Source: Flavipsychrobacter sp. (GTDB lineage: Bacteria > Bacteroidota > Bacteroidia > Chitinophagales > Chitinophagaceae). From it: a DNA stretch of 64,000 nt. The notes under the pieces were generated by a model, which was not told where the DNA came from, made no database searches, and worked only from the letters and a program-made list of their open reading frames with translations. The stretch is from NCBI GenBank assembly GCA_024508935.1, contig JANINW010000011.1, forward strand, positions 293,581-357,580. Reading direction: 5' to 3'. The position numbers and the translations under genes were made by a program. Shown one piece after another: positions 33,587 to 43,016 of this stretch; the stretch's first letter is position 1; the number at the start of each line of letters is the position of its first letter.

Positions 33587-34165
33587 TTGGCACCGTTAGA
33601 TATATTATACAAACAAGTACAATCTGTACATAAAATAGATGAAGCTGCCTGGCAGGACCTTAGCCTGCCATGGACAGAAATAAGCCTGAAACGCAAGCAG
33701 GTGTTGACTTATGCCGGGGATACAGAAAAATACCTGTACCTGGTATTGGATGGCGTGCAACGCGCCTATTACCAGCACGAGGGGAAAGAGGCTACATTGG
33801 TCTTTTCTTATGCACCATCTTTTTCGGGCGTTATAGATAGTTTTTTTACGCAACAGCCCTCCCGTTTTTGCCTGGAAACCATTACCCACAGCACCTTACT
33901 GCGTATTCATTACAATGATATGCTGGGGCTGATTGAAAAACACCGCTCTATTGAAACATGGGTAAGAAAGGCATTGACCATTACGCTTGCAGGTACTTTA
34001 GAGCGGCAGGTAGAACTGATGTCGTTTAGCGCGGAAGAAAAATTCACAACCCTGCTCAGGCGCAGCCCGCATGTGCTGAACCTCATTCCGCATAAATACC
34101 TGGCTTCTTATATAGGGGTGGACCCCACTACTTTTAGCAAACTGCTGAGTTCGGTAAAGCTGTAA
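33587..34165 (+). CDS. Crp/Fnr-family transcriptional regulator
   Basis: 192 residues, the usual length of the Bacteroidota group. No in-frame ATG near the start; the TTG at 33587 is used. The cyclic-nucleotide-binding-like beta-roll is clear (KQVLTYAGDTEKYLYLVLDGVQRAYYQHEGKEATLVFSYAPSFSGVIDSFF) and ends in a short helix-turn-helix (IPHKYLASYIGVDPTTFSKLLSSVKL). There is no Fe-S Cys set, so it is Crp- rather than Fnr-like. Its place 9 nt after the MDMPI/DinB gene suggests it may control that gene. The effector is unknown. Confidence 0.88.
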   Translation: MAPLDILYKQVQSVHKIDEAAWQDLSLPWTEISLKRKQVLTYAGDTEKYLYLVLDGVQRAYYQHEGKEATLVFSYAPSFSGVIDSFFTQQPSRFCLETITHSTLLRIHYNDMLGLIEKHRSIETWVRKALTITLAGTLERQVELMSFSAEEKFTTLLRRSPHVLNLIPHKYLASYIGVDPTTFSKLLSSVKL

Positions 34166-34166
34166 A

Positions 34167-34484
34167 TTATTTGCTTACCAGCTTTAAGCCGGCAATAGAG
34201 CCTATCAGCAAGCATATAAATAGCACACGCCAAAAATCAGCAGGTTCTTTATACAGTACAATGCCCATTATAGCCGTGCCCACAGCTCCTATGCCCGTCC
34301 AAACGGCATAGGCGGTACCCATTGGTATGGTTTGTATGGCTTTGTTTAAAAGCAGAAAGCTAAGGCTGATGCATATAAAAAATCCTATTGCCCAGCCAAT
34401 GTTTTTAAAATTATCAGATAATTTCAGGCAGGTAGTAAAACCTACTTCAAATAATCCTGCTATTATTAGTATCAGCCAGTTCAT
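34167..34484 (-). CDS. SMR-family transporter, SugE/Gdx-like
   Basis: 105 residues from the ATG at 34484; the upstream part of the frame (to 34562) runs through an inverted repeat and is not family-like. Four membrane helices. The essential membrane glutamate is Glu13 (LIIAGLFEVGFTTCLKL) and the conserved segment PMGTAYAVWTGIGAVGTAIMGI is present. The pattern fits the SugE/Gdx subgroup, whose studied members export guanidinium, better than EmrE. No riboswitch was seen upstream. It diverges from a DinB gene and converges with the Crp-type gene (1 nt gap). Confidence 0.85.
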   Translation of the reverse strand: MNWLILIIAGLFEVGFTTCLKLSDNFKNIGWAIGFFICISLSFLLLNKAIQTIPMGTAYAVWTGIGAVGTAIMGIVLYKEPADFWRVLFICLLIGSIAGLKLVSK

Positions 34485-34540
34485 ATCATAGTATTTGCCA
34501 AGGCGCGAAGGTATCGAATTGCTATAACAATAAGCAGGGT

Positions 34541-34571
34541 ACATAATCTTGGTCTGCACCAAGATTTATGT
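34541..34571. repeat. Inverted repeat between divergent SMR transporter and DinB genes
   Basis: ACATAATCTTGGT (34541-34553) and ACCAAGATTTATGT (34558-34571) pair over 13 bp with one bulged T and a CTGC loop; the inner AATCTTGGT / ACCAAGATT is perfect. It sits between two divergent starts (34484 and 34609), where an operator would be expected. Confidence 0.55.
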
Positions 34572-34584
34572 AAACTGTAGCTGA

Positions 34585-34592
34585 TATTTTTG
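34585..34592 (+). promoter_or_regulatory. -7 box of the DinB gene
   Basis: TATTTTTG followed by CGAA; the ATG at 34609 lies 16 nt downstream. No -33 TTG was found, but the inverted repeat lies where it would be, consistent with regulated or activated transcription. Confidence 0.5.
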
Positions 34593-34608
34593 CGAAAAGT
34601 AAGGGAAT

Positions 34609-35205
34609 ATGCCTGTGTTTGATACAAATGATCTGCTGAAGCAATTGGAAGACAGTGTAACTGAACTGATTACCTATGCCAAACATTTGCAGGAGTTGGA
34701 TAGCATGCAACTTAACAGGCAGGCCCAGCCCGGTAAATGGAGCATAGCCCAGGTGATAGAACACCTGAATAGCTATAACCGCTACTATTTGCCTGAAATA
34801 AATAAAGCGCTGCAGCAGGGTAAGGATAAGAATGTTCCCTTTCATGCAGTTTTCAAACCGGGTGCATTTGGCAATTATTTTACAAAACTGATGCAGCCCG
34901 GTGCTGATGGAAAAATCGGTAACAAGATGAATGCGCCCAAGGACCATAGGCCTGCAGCAAACCTGGACGTGTCAAAAGTTTTCAAGGAATTTCTTGAAGG
35001 GCAACAAATGTTGCTCTCTTATTTAAAGGTTGCAAGGGTTACAGATATCGGAAAACTAAGAGTGCCGATAAGTATCAGCCGCTTCGTGAAATTAAAGCTG
35101 GGCGATACTTTCCGCTTTCTTATAGCACACCAGCAGCGCCATATGCTACAGGCTCAACGGGTGTTAAAAGAACTTTCCATAAACACGGTAGGTGAGGCAG
35201 GGTGA
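34609..35205 (+). CDS. DinB-superfamily protein
   Basis: 198 residues. Four-helix bundle pattern of the DinB/YfiT group with the likely metal-binding His residues in VIEHLNSYNRYYLPEI (His near 53) and FLIAHQQRHMLQAQRVL near the end. In Bacillus, a DinB-superfamily protein (BstA/YfiT) transfers bacillithiol to electrophiles; since bshA is in this window, the same role is possible but inferred. It has its own promoter and diverges from the SMR transporter gene. Confidence 0.8.
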   Translation: MPVFDTNDLLKQLEDSVTELITYAKHLQELDSMQLNRQAQPGKWSIAQVIEHLNSYNRYYLPEINKALQQGKDKNVPFHAVFKPGAFGNYFTKLMQPGADGKIGNKMNAPKDHRPAANLDVSKVFKEFLEGQQMLLSYLKVARVTDIGKLRVPISISRFVKLKLGDTFRFLIAHQQRHMLQAQRVLKELSINTVGEAG

Positions 35206-35372
35206 TTTTTCTAAAGTGGCGGAAGGCGAGAAGTATTGCTATGAAGGCACGTAGGCTCGGCAAAGGCTCTTGGATATAATTAAAGATGTGACAGAGAATA
35301 GTTTGATATTTTGGGTTTCAAATAATATTTTATATATTAATGTTGTTATTCCCAAACCTTAAAACTACAATT
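35206..35372. other. Intergenic stretch before a broken gene, no gene seen
   Basis: Apart from a short GC-richer piece at about 35215-35275, this stretch is AT-rich. I see no RNA gene, clear terminator or convincing promoter. It starts a patch of lower GC that runs to about 36500. Confidence 0.4.
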
Positions 35373-35673
35373 ATGAAACTATTACTTTTGTTACCATGCT
35401 TGCTAATTATCTAATAGGGTATCCCTGAAAGTAGATGTTAACTTTAAATACAAGCGTCGATGCCGGACAGAAGTAGATTTACAAACGGAAAATGTATCAG
35501 CAGATTTTATTGCGCAAGCATCTGTAAATCCTGTTGAAGTTCATTACAGAATTTCTGATTCCCGTAGATTTTCTAAATATTACTTTGAGCCATTTTTTTT
35601 AGTAGGGGCATACTTATCCTTAACTCATACAACCTACATGCAGTATGATTTTAAAATAGTTGATGGGTATTAA
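35373..35673 (+). pseudogene. Frameshifted remnant of a small exported protein gene
   Basis: The ATG at 35373 opens MKLLLLLPCLLII, a signal-peptide-like start that hits TAA after 13 codons. From just after that stop, another frame stays open for about 90 codons (VSLKVDVNFKYKRRCRTEVDL ... QYDFKIVDGY) to the TAA at 35671, with no start codon of its own. The two pieces fit one gene broken by a +1-type frameshift or small deletion. The end is 1 nt before the ATG of the barrel gene, as in an operon. Alternatives: a sequencing error, or unrelated chance frames. Confidence 0.5.
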
Positions 35674-35674
35674 T

Positions 35675-36442
35675 ATGCAACGAATATTATTCCTGGTTAC
35701 GATAATTTTTGCTTCGCACTTATTGCCAGCGCAGAATATCGGTATAAGGTTAGGGTGCAATTACGGTTATGCCTATAATACTTTAAAATTAGCGCCTAGT
35801 GATCCCAGCTTTATTTCACCTCGAAAACCTATGTCATACTTCATACCGTCTTTCGATATTTATTACAAAAGAAATAGTGCGATTACTTTATCAACTTCAA
35901 TTACTGGTACAGGAGTATTCTATTCTTATTCTTACACTCATTATCCTAAAAACGAAAAAATAATAACTAACATAAGCGAAGGATTTGGCATTCCTCAAGT
36001 ATCTACAAAAATATCTTACGAACCGAAGTTGCCTATGTTTTTGGGGTATAGCGGTTTTTTTAATGTGTATCTCAAGCCAAGATTTTCTATTGGGCCTGCA
36101 TTAAACATTAATACCGATATCTTAAAATATGATTCAAGCAACAATAATGTTATAGGTTCAATAGATACTTCTATTGTAGGACAAAAATGGTATAGATTGA
36201 ATTCATTTGGCGTTGCTTTAAATAACGCCATCGGATTGACTTTTTACCGTTCTAGCAACAAAAAGGAACTGTTTAATATATCGTTAAATTGTAGTAAGGG
36301 ATTTACTCCACTTGCAGAAGTCATAGGACATTATTCGACAGCTTTAGGTAATAAATACTCTTATGCTTTTATAATGCGAGGCACTTATTGGTTCTTGTCG
36401 TTAAGCACTCCTATTACGCTTTACAGGTTTAAGCATAAATAA
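35675..36442 (+). CDS. Outer-membrane beta-barrel protein, AT-rich gene
   Basis: 255 residues from the ATG at 35675 (signal MQRILFLVTIIFASHLLPAQ). Mature part rich in aromatic, Asn and Ser residues with alternating strands (IGIRLGCNYGYAYNTLK, LGYSGFFNVYLKPRFSIGPALNIN, NSFGVALNNAIGLTFYR, MRGTYWFLSLSTPITLYRF), typical of an outer-membrane barrel. Visibly lower GC than the neighbours. Not recognised beyond the fold. It follows the broken gene by 1 nt and ends before a hairpin terminator. Confidence 0.68.
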   Translation: MQRILFLVTIIFASHLLPAQNIGIRLGCNYGYAYNTLKLAPSDPSFISPRKPMSYFIPSFDIYYKRNSAITLSTSITGTGVFYSYSYTHYPKNEKIITNISEGFGIPQVSTKISYEPKLPMFLGYSGFFNVYLKPRFSIGPALNINTDILKYDSSNNNVIGSIDTSIVGQKWYRLNSFGVALNNAIGLTFYRSSNKKELFNISLNCSKGFTPLAEVIGHYSTALGNKYSYAFIMRGTYWFLSLSTPITLYRFKHK

Positions 36443-36458
36443 CACTTGTTTTATTCTT

Positions 36459-36499
36459 AGTCCCTTTTGTATCTAAACTATGCAAAAGGGGCTATTTTC
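36459..36499 (+). terminator. Terminator after the AT-rich barrel gene
   Basis: AGTCCCTTTTGTAT (36459-36472) and ATGCAAAAGGGGCT (36479-36492) pair over 14 positions as RNA, including two G-U pairs, around a 6-base loop, and a T-rich stretch follows. Confidence 0.75.
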
Positions 36500-36533
36500 A
36501 TTATCTTAGATGTCTCGAAATCAAGAATTGATA

Positions 36534-38813
36534 ATGGCACAACATATCCGTAAAGAAGACGCGCTGGAATATCATGAGAAGGGCAGGCCGGGCAAAATAG
36601 AAGTAATACCAACCAAAGAGACCAAAACACAACGCGACCTGGCCCTGGCTTATTCGCCGGGTGTAGCAGAGCCTTGTAAAGAGATACATGAACATCCTGA
36701 TACCGTTTACCGCTACACTGCCAAAGGCAATCTTGTAGCAGTAATAAGCAATGGTACGGCAGTGCTAGGCCTGGGTGATATTGGCCCCGAAGCCTCTAAG
36801 CCGGTAATGGAAGGTAAAGGATTGCTATTCAAAATATTTGCAGATATTGATGTATTCGATATTGAGATCAATGCGCGGGATATAGACCATTTTGTAACCG
36901 TAGTAAAAGCGCTGGAGCCCACTTTTGGTGGCATCAACCTCGAAGACATTAAGGCGCCTGAATGTTTTGAAATAGAGCGCCGGCTGAAAGAGGAAATGAA
37001 TATCCCGCTGATGCACGACGATCAGCATGGTACGGCTATCATATCAGGTGCTGCTTTGCTGAATGCGCTGGAGATCGTAAAGAAGGATATTAGTAGAGTA
37101 AAGTTTGTAGTGAGTGGCGCAGGTGCATCGGCCATTTCCTGCTGCCGTATATACATAGCACTGGGTGCCGATGTGAAGAATATCTACATGTTCGATAGCA
37201 AGGGACTTATCACATCTACACGTACAGACCTCGACCAGCAAAAGCAGCAATTTGCTAACCATGCCGAGGATATGACCCTGGCAGATGCCATGAAGGGCGC
37301 TGATGTTTTTATTGGTCTGTCTAAAGGAAATATCCTCTCTAAAGACATGGTAAAGAGCATGGGTGAAAAACCTATTGTTTTTGCCCTGGCCAATCCTGAC
37401 CCGGAGATACCGTATGAAGATGCGGTAGAAGCAAGGCCAGATGTAATTATGGCCACAGGCCGTAGCGACTATCCTAACCAGGTGAATAATGTACTGGGAT
37501 TCCCCTTTATATTCCGTGGCGCACTGGATGTACGTGCAACAGCCATCAATGAAGAAATGAAACTGGCTGCTGTTAAGGCATTGGCACAATTAGCTAAAGA
37601 GCCGGTGCCCGATATAGTGAATGTAGCCTACAACGAAAAGAGCCTGCATTTCGGGTCTACTTATATTATACCTAAGCCTATAGACCCGCGCCTGCTGGTA
37701 ACCGTTTCACCGGCTGTGGCGAAAGCAGCCATGGATAGCGGAGTAGCGCGCAAGCCTATTACAGATTGGGAAGCCTATGAATCAGAATTATATAACCGCT
37801 TAGGTTCAGATGACAATATCCTGCGCTTTATTACCAATAAGGCCAAGCAGAACCCTAAGCGTGTGGTATTTGCCGAAGCTGAAAATATTAAAGTGCTTAA
37901 GGCTGCGCAAATAGTGAAGGACGAAGGCATAGCCTTGCCGATACTCTTAGGTGAAGAAAGGCGTATCAGGCAAATGATTGCAGAAAATGGCTTATCACTT
38001 ACAGATGTACCGATTATAGATCCGCGCAGTGATGCCCAATGTGAAACACGCGATAAGTATGGTGCTTTGTTTTTCTGGAAACGCCAGCGCAGGGGATATA
38101 ACCTGTACGAAGCACGCAAGATCATGCGTGAACGAACCTATTTCGGCTGTATGATGGTGGAGACCGGGGAGGCAGATGCTTTGATATCAGGACTTACACG
38201 TCAATACCCGAATACACTGCGTCCTGCATTGGAAATAATAGGTATGGGTGATAATGCTAAGCGTGTGGCCGGCATGTATATGATGCTCACTAAAAGAGGA
38301 CCATTATTCTTTGCTGATACAACTGTCAATTTCAATCCTACAGAAGATGAATTGATAGATATCACTTTGCAAACCGCCAGGGCTGTAGAGAATTTTAATA
38401 TTAAGCCAAGAATAGCCATGCTGTCTTATTCCAATTTCGGCAGCAGCGCTTCTCCCGAAGCCATCACCATGCGCAATGCTGTTGCCCGCATTAAAAATAT
38501 GTACCCAGAAATGATCATTGATGGGGAAATGCAGGCTGGTATCGCATTCAATAAAGAATTGCTGAGGGAGAATTACCCGTTCTCTGATCTTATCAATGAA
38601 TCGCCGAACACTTTTATATTTCCCAATCTTGCAGCAGGTAACATAGCCTATCATTTATTGCAGGAAGTAGGTGGCTCTGAAGCGGTAGGGCCTATGCTAT
38701 TGGGTTTGAAAAAGCCCGTATATGTATTGCAACTGGGCAGCAGCGTGAGGCAGATAGTGAACATGGTGGCCATAGCCGTAGTAGAAGCACAAGTGAAATC
38801 GCAAAACGTTTGA
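36534..38813 (+). CDS. maeB: NADP-dependent malic enzyme fused to a phosphotransacetylase-like domain
   Basis: 759 residues from the ATG at 36534; an ATG at 36510 is in frame but the family start fits [14 protein letters not shown]. Residues 1 to about 425 are malic enzyme ([67 protein letters not shown]), which decarboxylates malate to pyruvate. The rest is a phosphate acetyltransferase-like domain ([30 protein letters not shown]), usually regulatory in such fusions. The next gene begins inside its stop codon. Confidence 0.95.
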   Translation: MAQHIRKEDALEYHEKGRPGKIEVIPTKETKTQRDLALAYSPGVAEPCKEIHEHPDTVYRYTAKGNLVAVISNGTAVLGLGDIGPEASKPVMEGKGLLFKIFADIDVFDIEINARDIDHFVTVVKALEPTFGGINLEDIKAPECFEIERRLKEEMNIPLMHDDQHGTAIISGAALLNALEIVKKDISRVKFVVSGAGASAISCCRIYIALGADVKNIYMFDSKGLITSTRTDLDQQKQQFANHAEDMTLADAMKGADVFIGLSKGNILSKDMVKSMGEKPIVFALANPDPEIPYEDAVEARPDVIMATGRSDYPNQVNNVLGFPFIFRGALDVRATAINEEMKLAAVKALAQLAKEPVPDIVNVAYNEKSLHFGSTYIIPKPIDPRLLVTVSPAVAKAAMDSGVARKPITDWEAYESELYNRLGSDDNILRFITNKAKQNPKRVVFAEAENIKVLKAAQIVKDEGIALPILLGEERRIRQMIAENGLSLTDVPIIDPRSDAQCETRDKYGALFFWKRQRRGYNLYEARKIMRERTYFGCMMVETGEADALISGLTRQYPNTLRPALEIIGMGDNAKRVAGMYMMLTKRGPLFFADTTVNFNPTEDELIDITLQTARAVENFNIKPRIAMLSYSNFGSSASPEAITMRNAVARIKNMYPEMIIDGEMQAGIAFNKELLRENYPFSDLINESPNTFIFPNLAAGNIAYHLLQEVGGSEAVGPMLLGLKKPVYVLQLGSSVRQIVNMVAIAVVEAQVKSQNV

Positions 38814-40030
38814 AGCAAAGAATAGCTATTATTGGTGCAGGTGCGGCAGGCAGCTTTGCTGCGGCCAATATTCCTTATAGTGCAGACAGGGAAGTGATCG
38901 TGTTTGAAAAAACAGGTAAGGCATTACAAAAGGTAAAAGTGTCGGGTGGCGGGCGTTGTAATACTACACATGCCTGCTTTGACATTCCTGAATTAGTAAG
39001 CCGATACCCGAGAGGAAAGCAATTACTTAAGAAGTCTTTATACCAGTTTGGCCCGCATGATACCATCAACTGGTTTGGGAAAAGAGGCGTGCAGCTTAAG
39101 GAAGAAGTAGATGGCCGTATGTTCCCCATTACCGATAGTTCTCAAACCATCATTGATTGTATATGGCAGGAAATGATGCACAATAAAGTGCAGGTGCTAT
39201 ATTATAAGGGCATCGAAAGGATTGAGAAGACCGGGAATAGCTTTATACTTCATTTTACAGATAAGAGTACTTACGAAGCAGACAAAGTGCTGATTGCCTG
39301 CGGCGGCTTTCCCAAGGCAGAGCAATATAAATGGCTGCTGGAACTAGGACATACTATTCAAACACCAGCTCCATCCCTGTTTACTTTCAATATACCTAAA
39401 CATCCTATTACCCAATTAATGGGTGTAAGTGTACCCGATGCCGCGGTAAAAGTGAATGGTACCAAAATAGCCGAGCATGGACCATTGCTTATTACACATT
39501 GGGGGTTGAGTGGCCCTGCAGTCTTACGTACTTCTGCGTGGGCTGCCCGTGAATTACAGGAGCGTAATTATGAATTTACTATACAGGTAAATTGGCTGCT
39601 GGATGTAAAAGAAAATGAACTGAAAGAAGAAATAGCGCAGATACGCAAAGATCTCGGGAAACAATTAGTACAGTTTAAAAACCCTTTCAACCTGCCCAGG
39701 CGCTTGTGGGAATACCAATTGCAGCAATGTGGTATAAAGGATGAAATAAAATGGGGTGAACTGCCTGCTGCAGCACAAAACAAACTCATAGAAGCATTGA
39801 TACGTGATACCTACCATATTAAAGGTAAAACTACTTTTAAAGAAGAATTTGTGACTTGCGGGGGTATTACACTATCGGAAATAGATCCGCAAACCATGCA
39901 AAGCAGGGTAGTGCCCGGCCTGTATTTTGCCGGCGAAATAATGGATGTAGACGGCATTACCGGTGGATTTAACTTCCAGCATGCGTGGAGCAGCGGGTAT
40001 ATTGCAGCAAACCACCTTGTAGAAAATTAA
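38810..40030 (+). CDS. NAD(P)/FAD-dependent oxidoreductase, HI0933/YhiN family
   Basis: 406 residues. It starts at a TTG at 38810 that overlaps the maeB stop (TTGA), with no ATG nearby, so translation is coupled to maeB. Rossmann FAD site IAIIGAGAAGSFAAANI at the N-terminus, VSGGGRCNTTH, FAGEIMDVDGITGGFNFQHAWSSGYIAA near the C-terminus and LLITHWGLSGPAVLRTS are all typical of the family. The reaction is unknown. Its stop shares TTAA with the convergent ABC permease gene. Confidence 0.92.
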   Translation: MKQRIAIIGAGAAGSFAAANIPYSADREVIVFEKTGKALQKVKVSGGGRCNTTHACFDIPELVSRYPRGKQLLKKSLYQFGPHDTINWFGKRGVQLKEEVDGRMFPITDSSQTIIDCIWQEMMHNKVQVLYYKGIERIEKTGNSFILHFTDKSTYEADKVLIACGGFPKAEQYKWLLELGHTIQTPAPSLFTFNIPKHPITQLMGVSVPDAAVKVNGTKIAEHGPLLITHWGLSGPAVLRTSAWAARELQERNYEFTIQVNWLLDVKENELKEEIAQIRKDLGKQLVQFKNPFNLPRRLWEYQLQQCGIKDEIKWGELPAAAQNKLIEALIRDTYHIKGKTTFKEEFVTCGGITLSEIDPQTMQSRVVPGLYFAGEIMDVDGITGGFNFQHAWSSGYIAANHLVEN

Positions 40031-41151
40031 TTATCTGTTACATCCAATGCATCCCTTAGTGCATTCCCTAGAACATTAAATGCATACACCAGTAACATAA
40101 TGGCTATGCCCGGAATAATGGCCAGCATAGGCCGGTTGGTAAGCAGGAAATTATAATGCTCCTTTATCATAAGCCCCCATGATGGCATAGGTGGCTGTAC
40201 GCCTATACCCAGGAAGCTAAGACCGGCTTCTACCAGTATAGCTGTAGCAAAATTACTGGCAGCTATAACCATAATGGGCCCGGCTATATTGGGCAGTATA
40301 TGGCGGAAGATGATGCGCAGGTCATTCAACCCGAGTGCTTTTGCGGCAGTTATATATTCCATTTCGCGCAGTACCAGTACCTGCCCGCGTATAAGCCTGG
40401 CAGCACTTACCCACATAGTTAGGCCTATGGCAATAAATATTTCCCAGAAGCCTTTACCTATGGTAAGAGTAATAGCGAAGACCAATAGAAGAGTAGGAAT
40501 AGACCATAAGATATTTATAACCCACATCACGGTATTATCTACCCAGCCACCAAAGTATCCTGCCACGGCCCCTAATATGATACCGATGGTAAGTGATAAT
40601 ATAACGGCAACAAAACCCACTGCAACACTCACCCTTGAGCCTACCAGCAAGCGCGATAATATATCTCGCCCATACCTGTCTGTACCCAGGTAGAACCGCC
40701 TGTGTTCTATCTGATGCTGCGCAATATACTGTTGCTGCTCCTGCAAGGACAGGACTCTTTTATCCGCAGGGAGTAGTTCCTTTACTGCATAACTTATTGT
40801 ATCCTGTAATCCTTCGTCTATGTAATGGTGAATAACAAGTTTATCTCCTGTGAATTGATATTGGTTGAACGGTACTGCCTGGTAAGCAGAAGGCTTACCG
40901 GTAAACAGGTATGCGAAACTATTTTTATCTTCCTGTATAACACGTTTCGGAACGAGCAGCAGTTCTTTATTAAAACCGGGAGACCTCGCCCCCAGTTCCA
41001 CTATCATCCTGTTGGCATCAGGTGTGGCATCGGGAGCGAATACGTACGCAAATAAAGCCAGCAGGCAAGTAAGCACGATTATTGAAACCGCCACTATAAC
41101 AGATGGCCTGCGCAATAATTTCCGGGTGATACTGGTGTCTGCGTTCGCCAC
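40027..41151 (-). CDS. ABC-transporter permease, OppC/DppC type
   Basis: 374 residues from a GTG at 41151. One N-terminal helix, then a periplasmic insert of about 120 residues (longer than usual) and the permease core: LGTDRYGRDILSRLLVGSRVSVAVGFVAVILSLTIG, and the EAA-loop region EYITAAKALGLNDLRIIFRHILPNIAGPIMV, then EAGLSFLGIGVQPPMPSWG. It is likely one permease subunit of a peptide/nickel-type importer; the other subunits are not here. It starts 5 nt after the M28 peptidase gene, which suggests a link to peptide use. Confidence 0.92.
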   Translation of the reverse strand: MANADTSITRKLLRRPSVIVAVSIIVLTCLLALFAYVFAPDATPDANRMIVELGARSPGFNKELLLVPKRVIQEDKNSFAYLFTGKPSAYQAVPFNQYQFTGDKLVIHHYIDEGLQDTISYAVKELLPADKRVLSLQEQQQYIAQHQIEHRRFYLGTDRYGRDILSRLLVGSRVSVAVGFVAVILSLTIGIILGAVAGYFGGWVDNTVMWVINILWSIPTLLLVFAITLTIGKGFWEIFIAIGLTMWVSAARLIRGQVLVLREMEYITAAKALGLNDLRIIFRHILPNIAGPIMVIAASNFATAILVEAGLSFLGIGVQPPMPSWGLMIKEHYNFLLTNRPMLAIIPGIAIMLLVYAFNVLGNALRDALDVTDN

Positions 41152-41156
41152 TATGC

Positions 41157-42587
41157 TTATTTAGCCTTTCGTTGAGAATATGGTGTGCTGCCAATGTTCA
41201 TGTCTTTTAACGGCGCGGTTGGCCCCAGGCCATATTTGTCGACAAGGTATACAAAACCGGCAAGCGTTGTTGCTCCTATCTTAAGTTCCCGGTGGTTCAC
41301 ATTTTCAAATACATCCCTGGCAGTATGGTGCAGGTCGAAATATCTTTGAGGGTCGGGCATTAGTCCTGCCACCGGTACACCCATTCTTTGCAGCGGACTT
41401 ATATCTGCGCCCCCTTCATCATGTTCAAAATCATAAACGCCGTATGGCAGGAAAAGATTGCGGAAACCGCGTATCCTTTCTTTTTTGTCCTCGCTCATGT
41501 CCAGGCCAATGCCCCGTGACGAAAAACCGCCCGCATCTGTTTCTATGGCAATGATATGGGGCTCATTCTTCGCTTTAGCAGAATCGCCATAAGCAAAACC
41601 TCCTCTCAACCCATTCTCTTCATTCATAAACAATACAGCACGTATAGTATGTTTGGGGCGTATGCCCAGCGCTTTTAAAGCGCGTATCACTTCTATAGAT
41701 TGCACGCAACCGGCGCCGTCATCGTGGGCTCCTTCTCCAACATCCCAAGAGTCAAGATGCCCGCCTACCACAATAATCTCTTCTGGGTGTTCTGTTCCCT
41801 TTAGTTCGCCAATTACATTGTAAGAGCGAACTGTATCATACATCTTACACTCTGATTGTATTTGAGCTGTAACCATCCCGGCGCGACATTTTGCTTCCAG
41901 CATATCTGCCGACGTATTGCCTATAGCTACTGCCGGTATAGGTTTTACTGTATCGGCATAGCGCATAGAGCCTGTGTGAGGTTCATCATCTACACCTGTA
42001 GATACAGAACGGATGATAACGCCTGCCGCACCTTTCGCAGATGCAATATTGGGAGATAACCACCTGTATCTTCCGGCATCGCCATAGCCTTCAAAAGTAT
42101 TGATAAGATCTTGCCTGAAGCGGTAATTGAAGTAGATGATCTTACCTTCCACCAATCCTTTGTCCAGTTGATCGAACTCATTGATACTATTTACCATTAT
42201 TACCGGTGCCTCTAATATTTTACCATCAGTACCAACTGTATTGCCAATGGATAGCACACGCACTTCGCGGTAGTTTTTGTCTTTGCCGAATTTGAATTTC
42301 AGGTGTTCTTCACCTCTTACCCATCGAGGTACATCTGCAGCCTGCAGCCAAACCATATCAGCACCGGCATCTTCCATTGCGCGCTGGCCCCATTCAACAG
42401 CTTTCACAGCCTGGGGACTTCCGCTAAGGCGATGACCTATTTGTTTGCATAGCACGCGTAAGTCATCGTAGCATTTGCCATGCATCATAATCTCGTCGGA
42501 GATTGAACGCATAACCAAAGAATCGTCTGATTGAGCGAATGTGTTTAGTGAAAGGCAGCAGAGGCCAACAATTATCCATTGTTTCAT
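41157..42587 (-). CDS. M28-family zinc peptidase (carboxypeptidase Q-like), exported
   Basis: 476 residues from the ATG at 42587, where a signal peptide begins (MKQWIIVGLCCLSLNTFAQ). M28 zinc ligands and catalytic residues are visible in VVGGHLDSWDVGEGAHDDGAGC, FMNEENGLRGG, AIETDAGG and the final LHHTARD. A protease-associated insert precedes the catalytic part (EAPVIMVNSINEFDQLDKGLVEGKIIYFNYR). It would release amino acids or dipeptides in the periplasm. Co-transcribed with the peptide-type ABC permease. Confidence 0.92.
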   Translation of the reverse strand: MKQWIIVGLCCLSLNTFAQSDDSLVMRSISDEIMMHGKCYDDLRVLCKQIGHRLSGSPQAVKAVEWGQRAMEDAGADMVWLQAADVPRWVRGEEHLKFKFGKDKNYREVRVLSIGNTVGTDGKILEAPVIMVNSINEFDQLDKGLVEGKIIYFNYRFRQDLINTFEGYGDAGRYRWLSPNIASAKGAAGVIIRSVSTGVDDEPHTGSMRYADTVKPIPAVAIGNTSADMLEAKCRAGMVTAQIQSECKMYDTVRSYNVIGELKGTEHPEEIIVVGGHLDSWDVGEGAHDDGAGCVQSIEVIRALKALGIRPKHTIRAVLFMNEENGLRGGFAYGDSAKAKNEPHIIAIETDAGGFSSRGIGLDMSEDKKERIRGFRNLFLPYGVYDFEHDEGGADISPLQRMGVPVAGLMPDPQRYFDLHHTARDVFENVNHRELKIGATTLAGFVYLVDKYGLGPTAPLKDMNIGSTPYSQRKAK

Positions 42588-42613
42588 GTTATAAAAATAT
42601 AAAAACAAGCCAG

Positions 42614-42644
42614 TTTGTCTATAATGACAATTTCATTACATTTG
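42614..42644 (+). promoter_or_regulatory. Promoter of the small cytochrome c gene
   Basis: TTTG (42614-42617) and TACATTTG (42637-42644) separated by 19 nt are an almost ideal Bacteroidota promoter. Leader about 19 nt. Confidence 0.75.
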
Positions 42645-42669
42645 TACATACAACATTTAACCGGATACT

Positions 42670-42996
42670 ATGAAGAAATTTACTATTCTTATCATGCTGG
42701 CAACCATAGCAGTTTCAATGGTGCAATGTACCCCTAAGAAAGCAGCTACCACAGAAAAATCACCCTCTGATAAAGTGGCTGATATTAAAAAGAATTATAC
42801 AGAGGCCCAGATGGCGGAAGGTAAAACCTTATTCGAAGCAGATTGTGCCAAATGTCACCGCCTGCACCAGCCTGAAGAACATGATATAGCTAAATGGGAA
42901 AACGTATTACCACGTATGACCAAACGTGCTAAAATGGATGATGCGCAAGCCGGTATGGTAAGGGCATATATCCTGACACATGCTAAGATGAACTAA
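42670..42996 (+). CDS. Mono-heme cytochrome c lipoprotein
   Basis: 108 residues. Lipoprotein signal MKKFTILIMLATIAVSMVQC (Cys20). One heme-binding C59-A-K-C62-H63 site follows GKTLFEADC; the axial Met could be in ENVLPRMTKRAKM. A small periplasm-facing electron carrier. Its strong promoter and single-gene layout suggest steady expression. A perfect 14-bp inverted repeat follows the gene. Confidence 0.88.
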   Translation: MKKFTILIMLATIAVSMVQCTPKKAATTEKSPSDKVADIKKNYTEAQMAEGKTLFEADCAKCHRLHQPEEHDIAKWENVLPRMTKRAKMDDAQAGMVRAYILTHAKMN

Positions 42997-43016
42997 TACG
43001 GAAGATATATAATGCT

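Noticed and set aside
34485-34608. Guanidine riboswitch upstream of the SMR transporter
   Set aside because: The inverted repeat does not resemble any guanidine riboswitch class I know; a protein operator is simpler.
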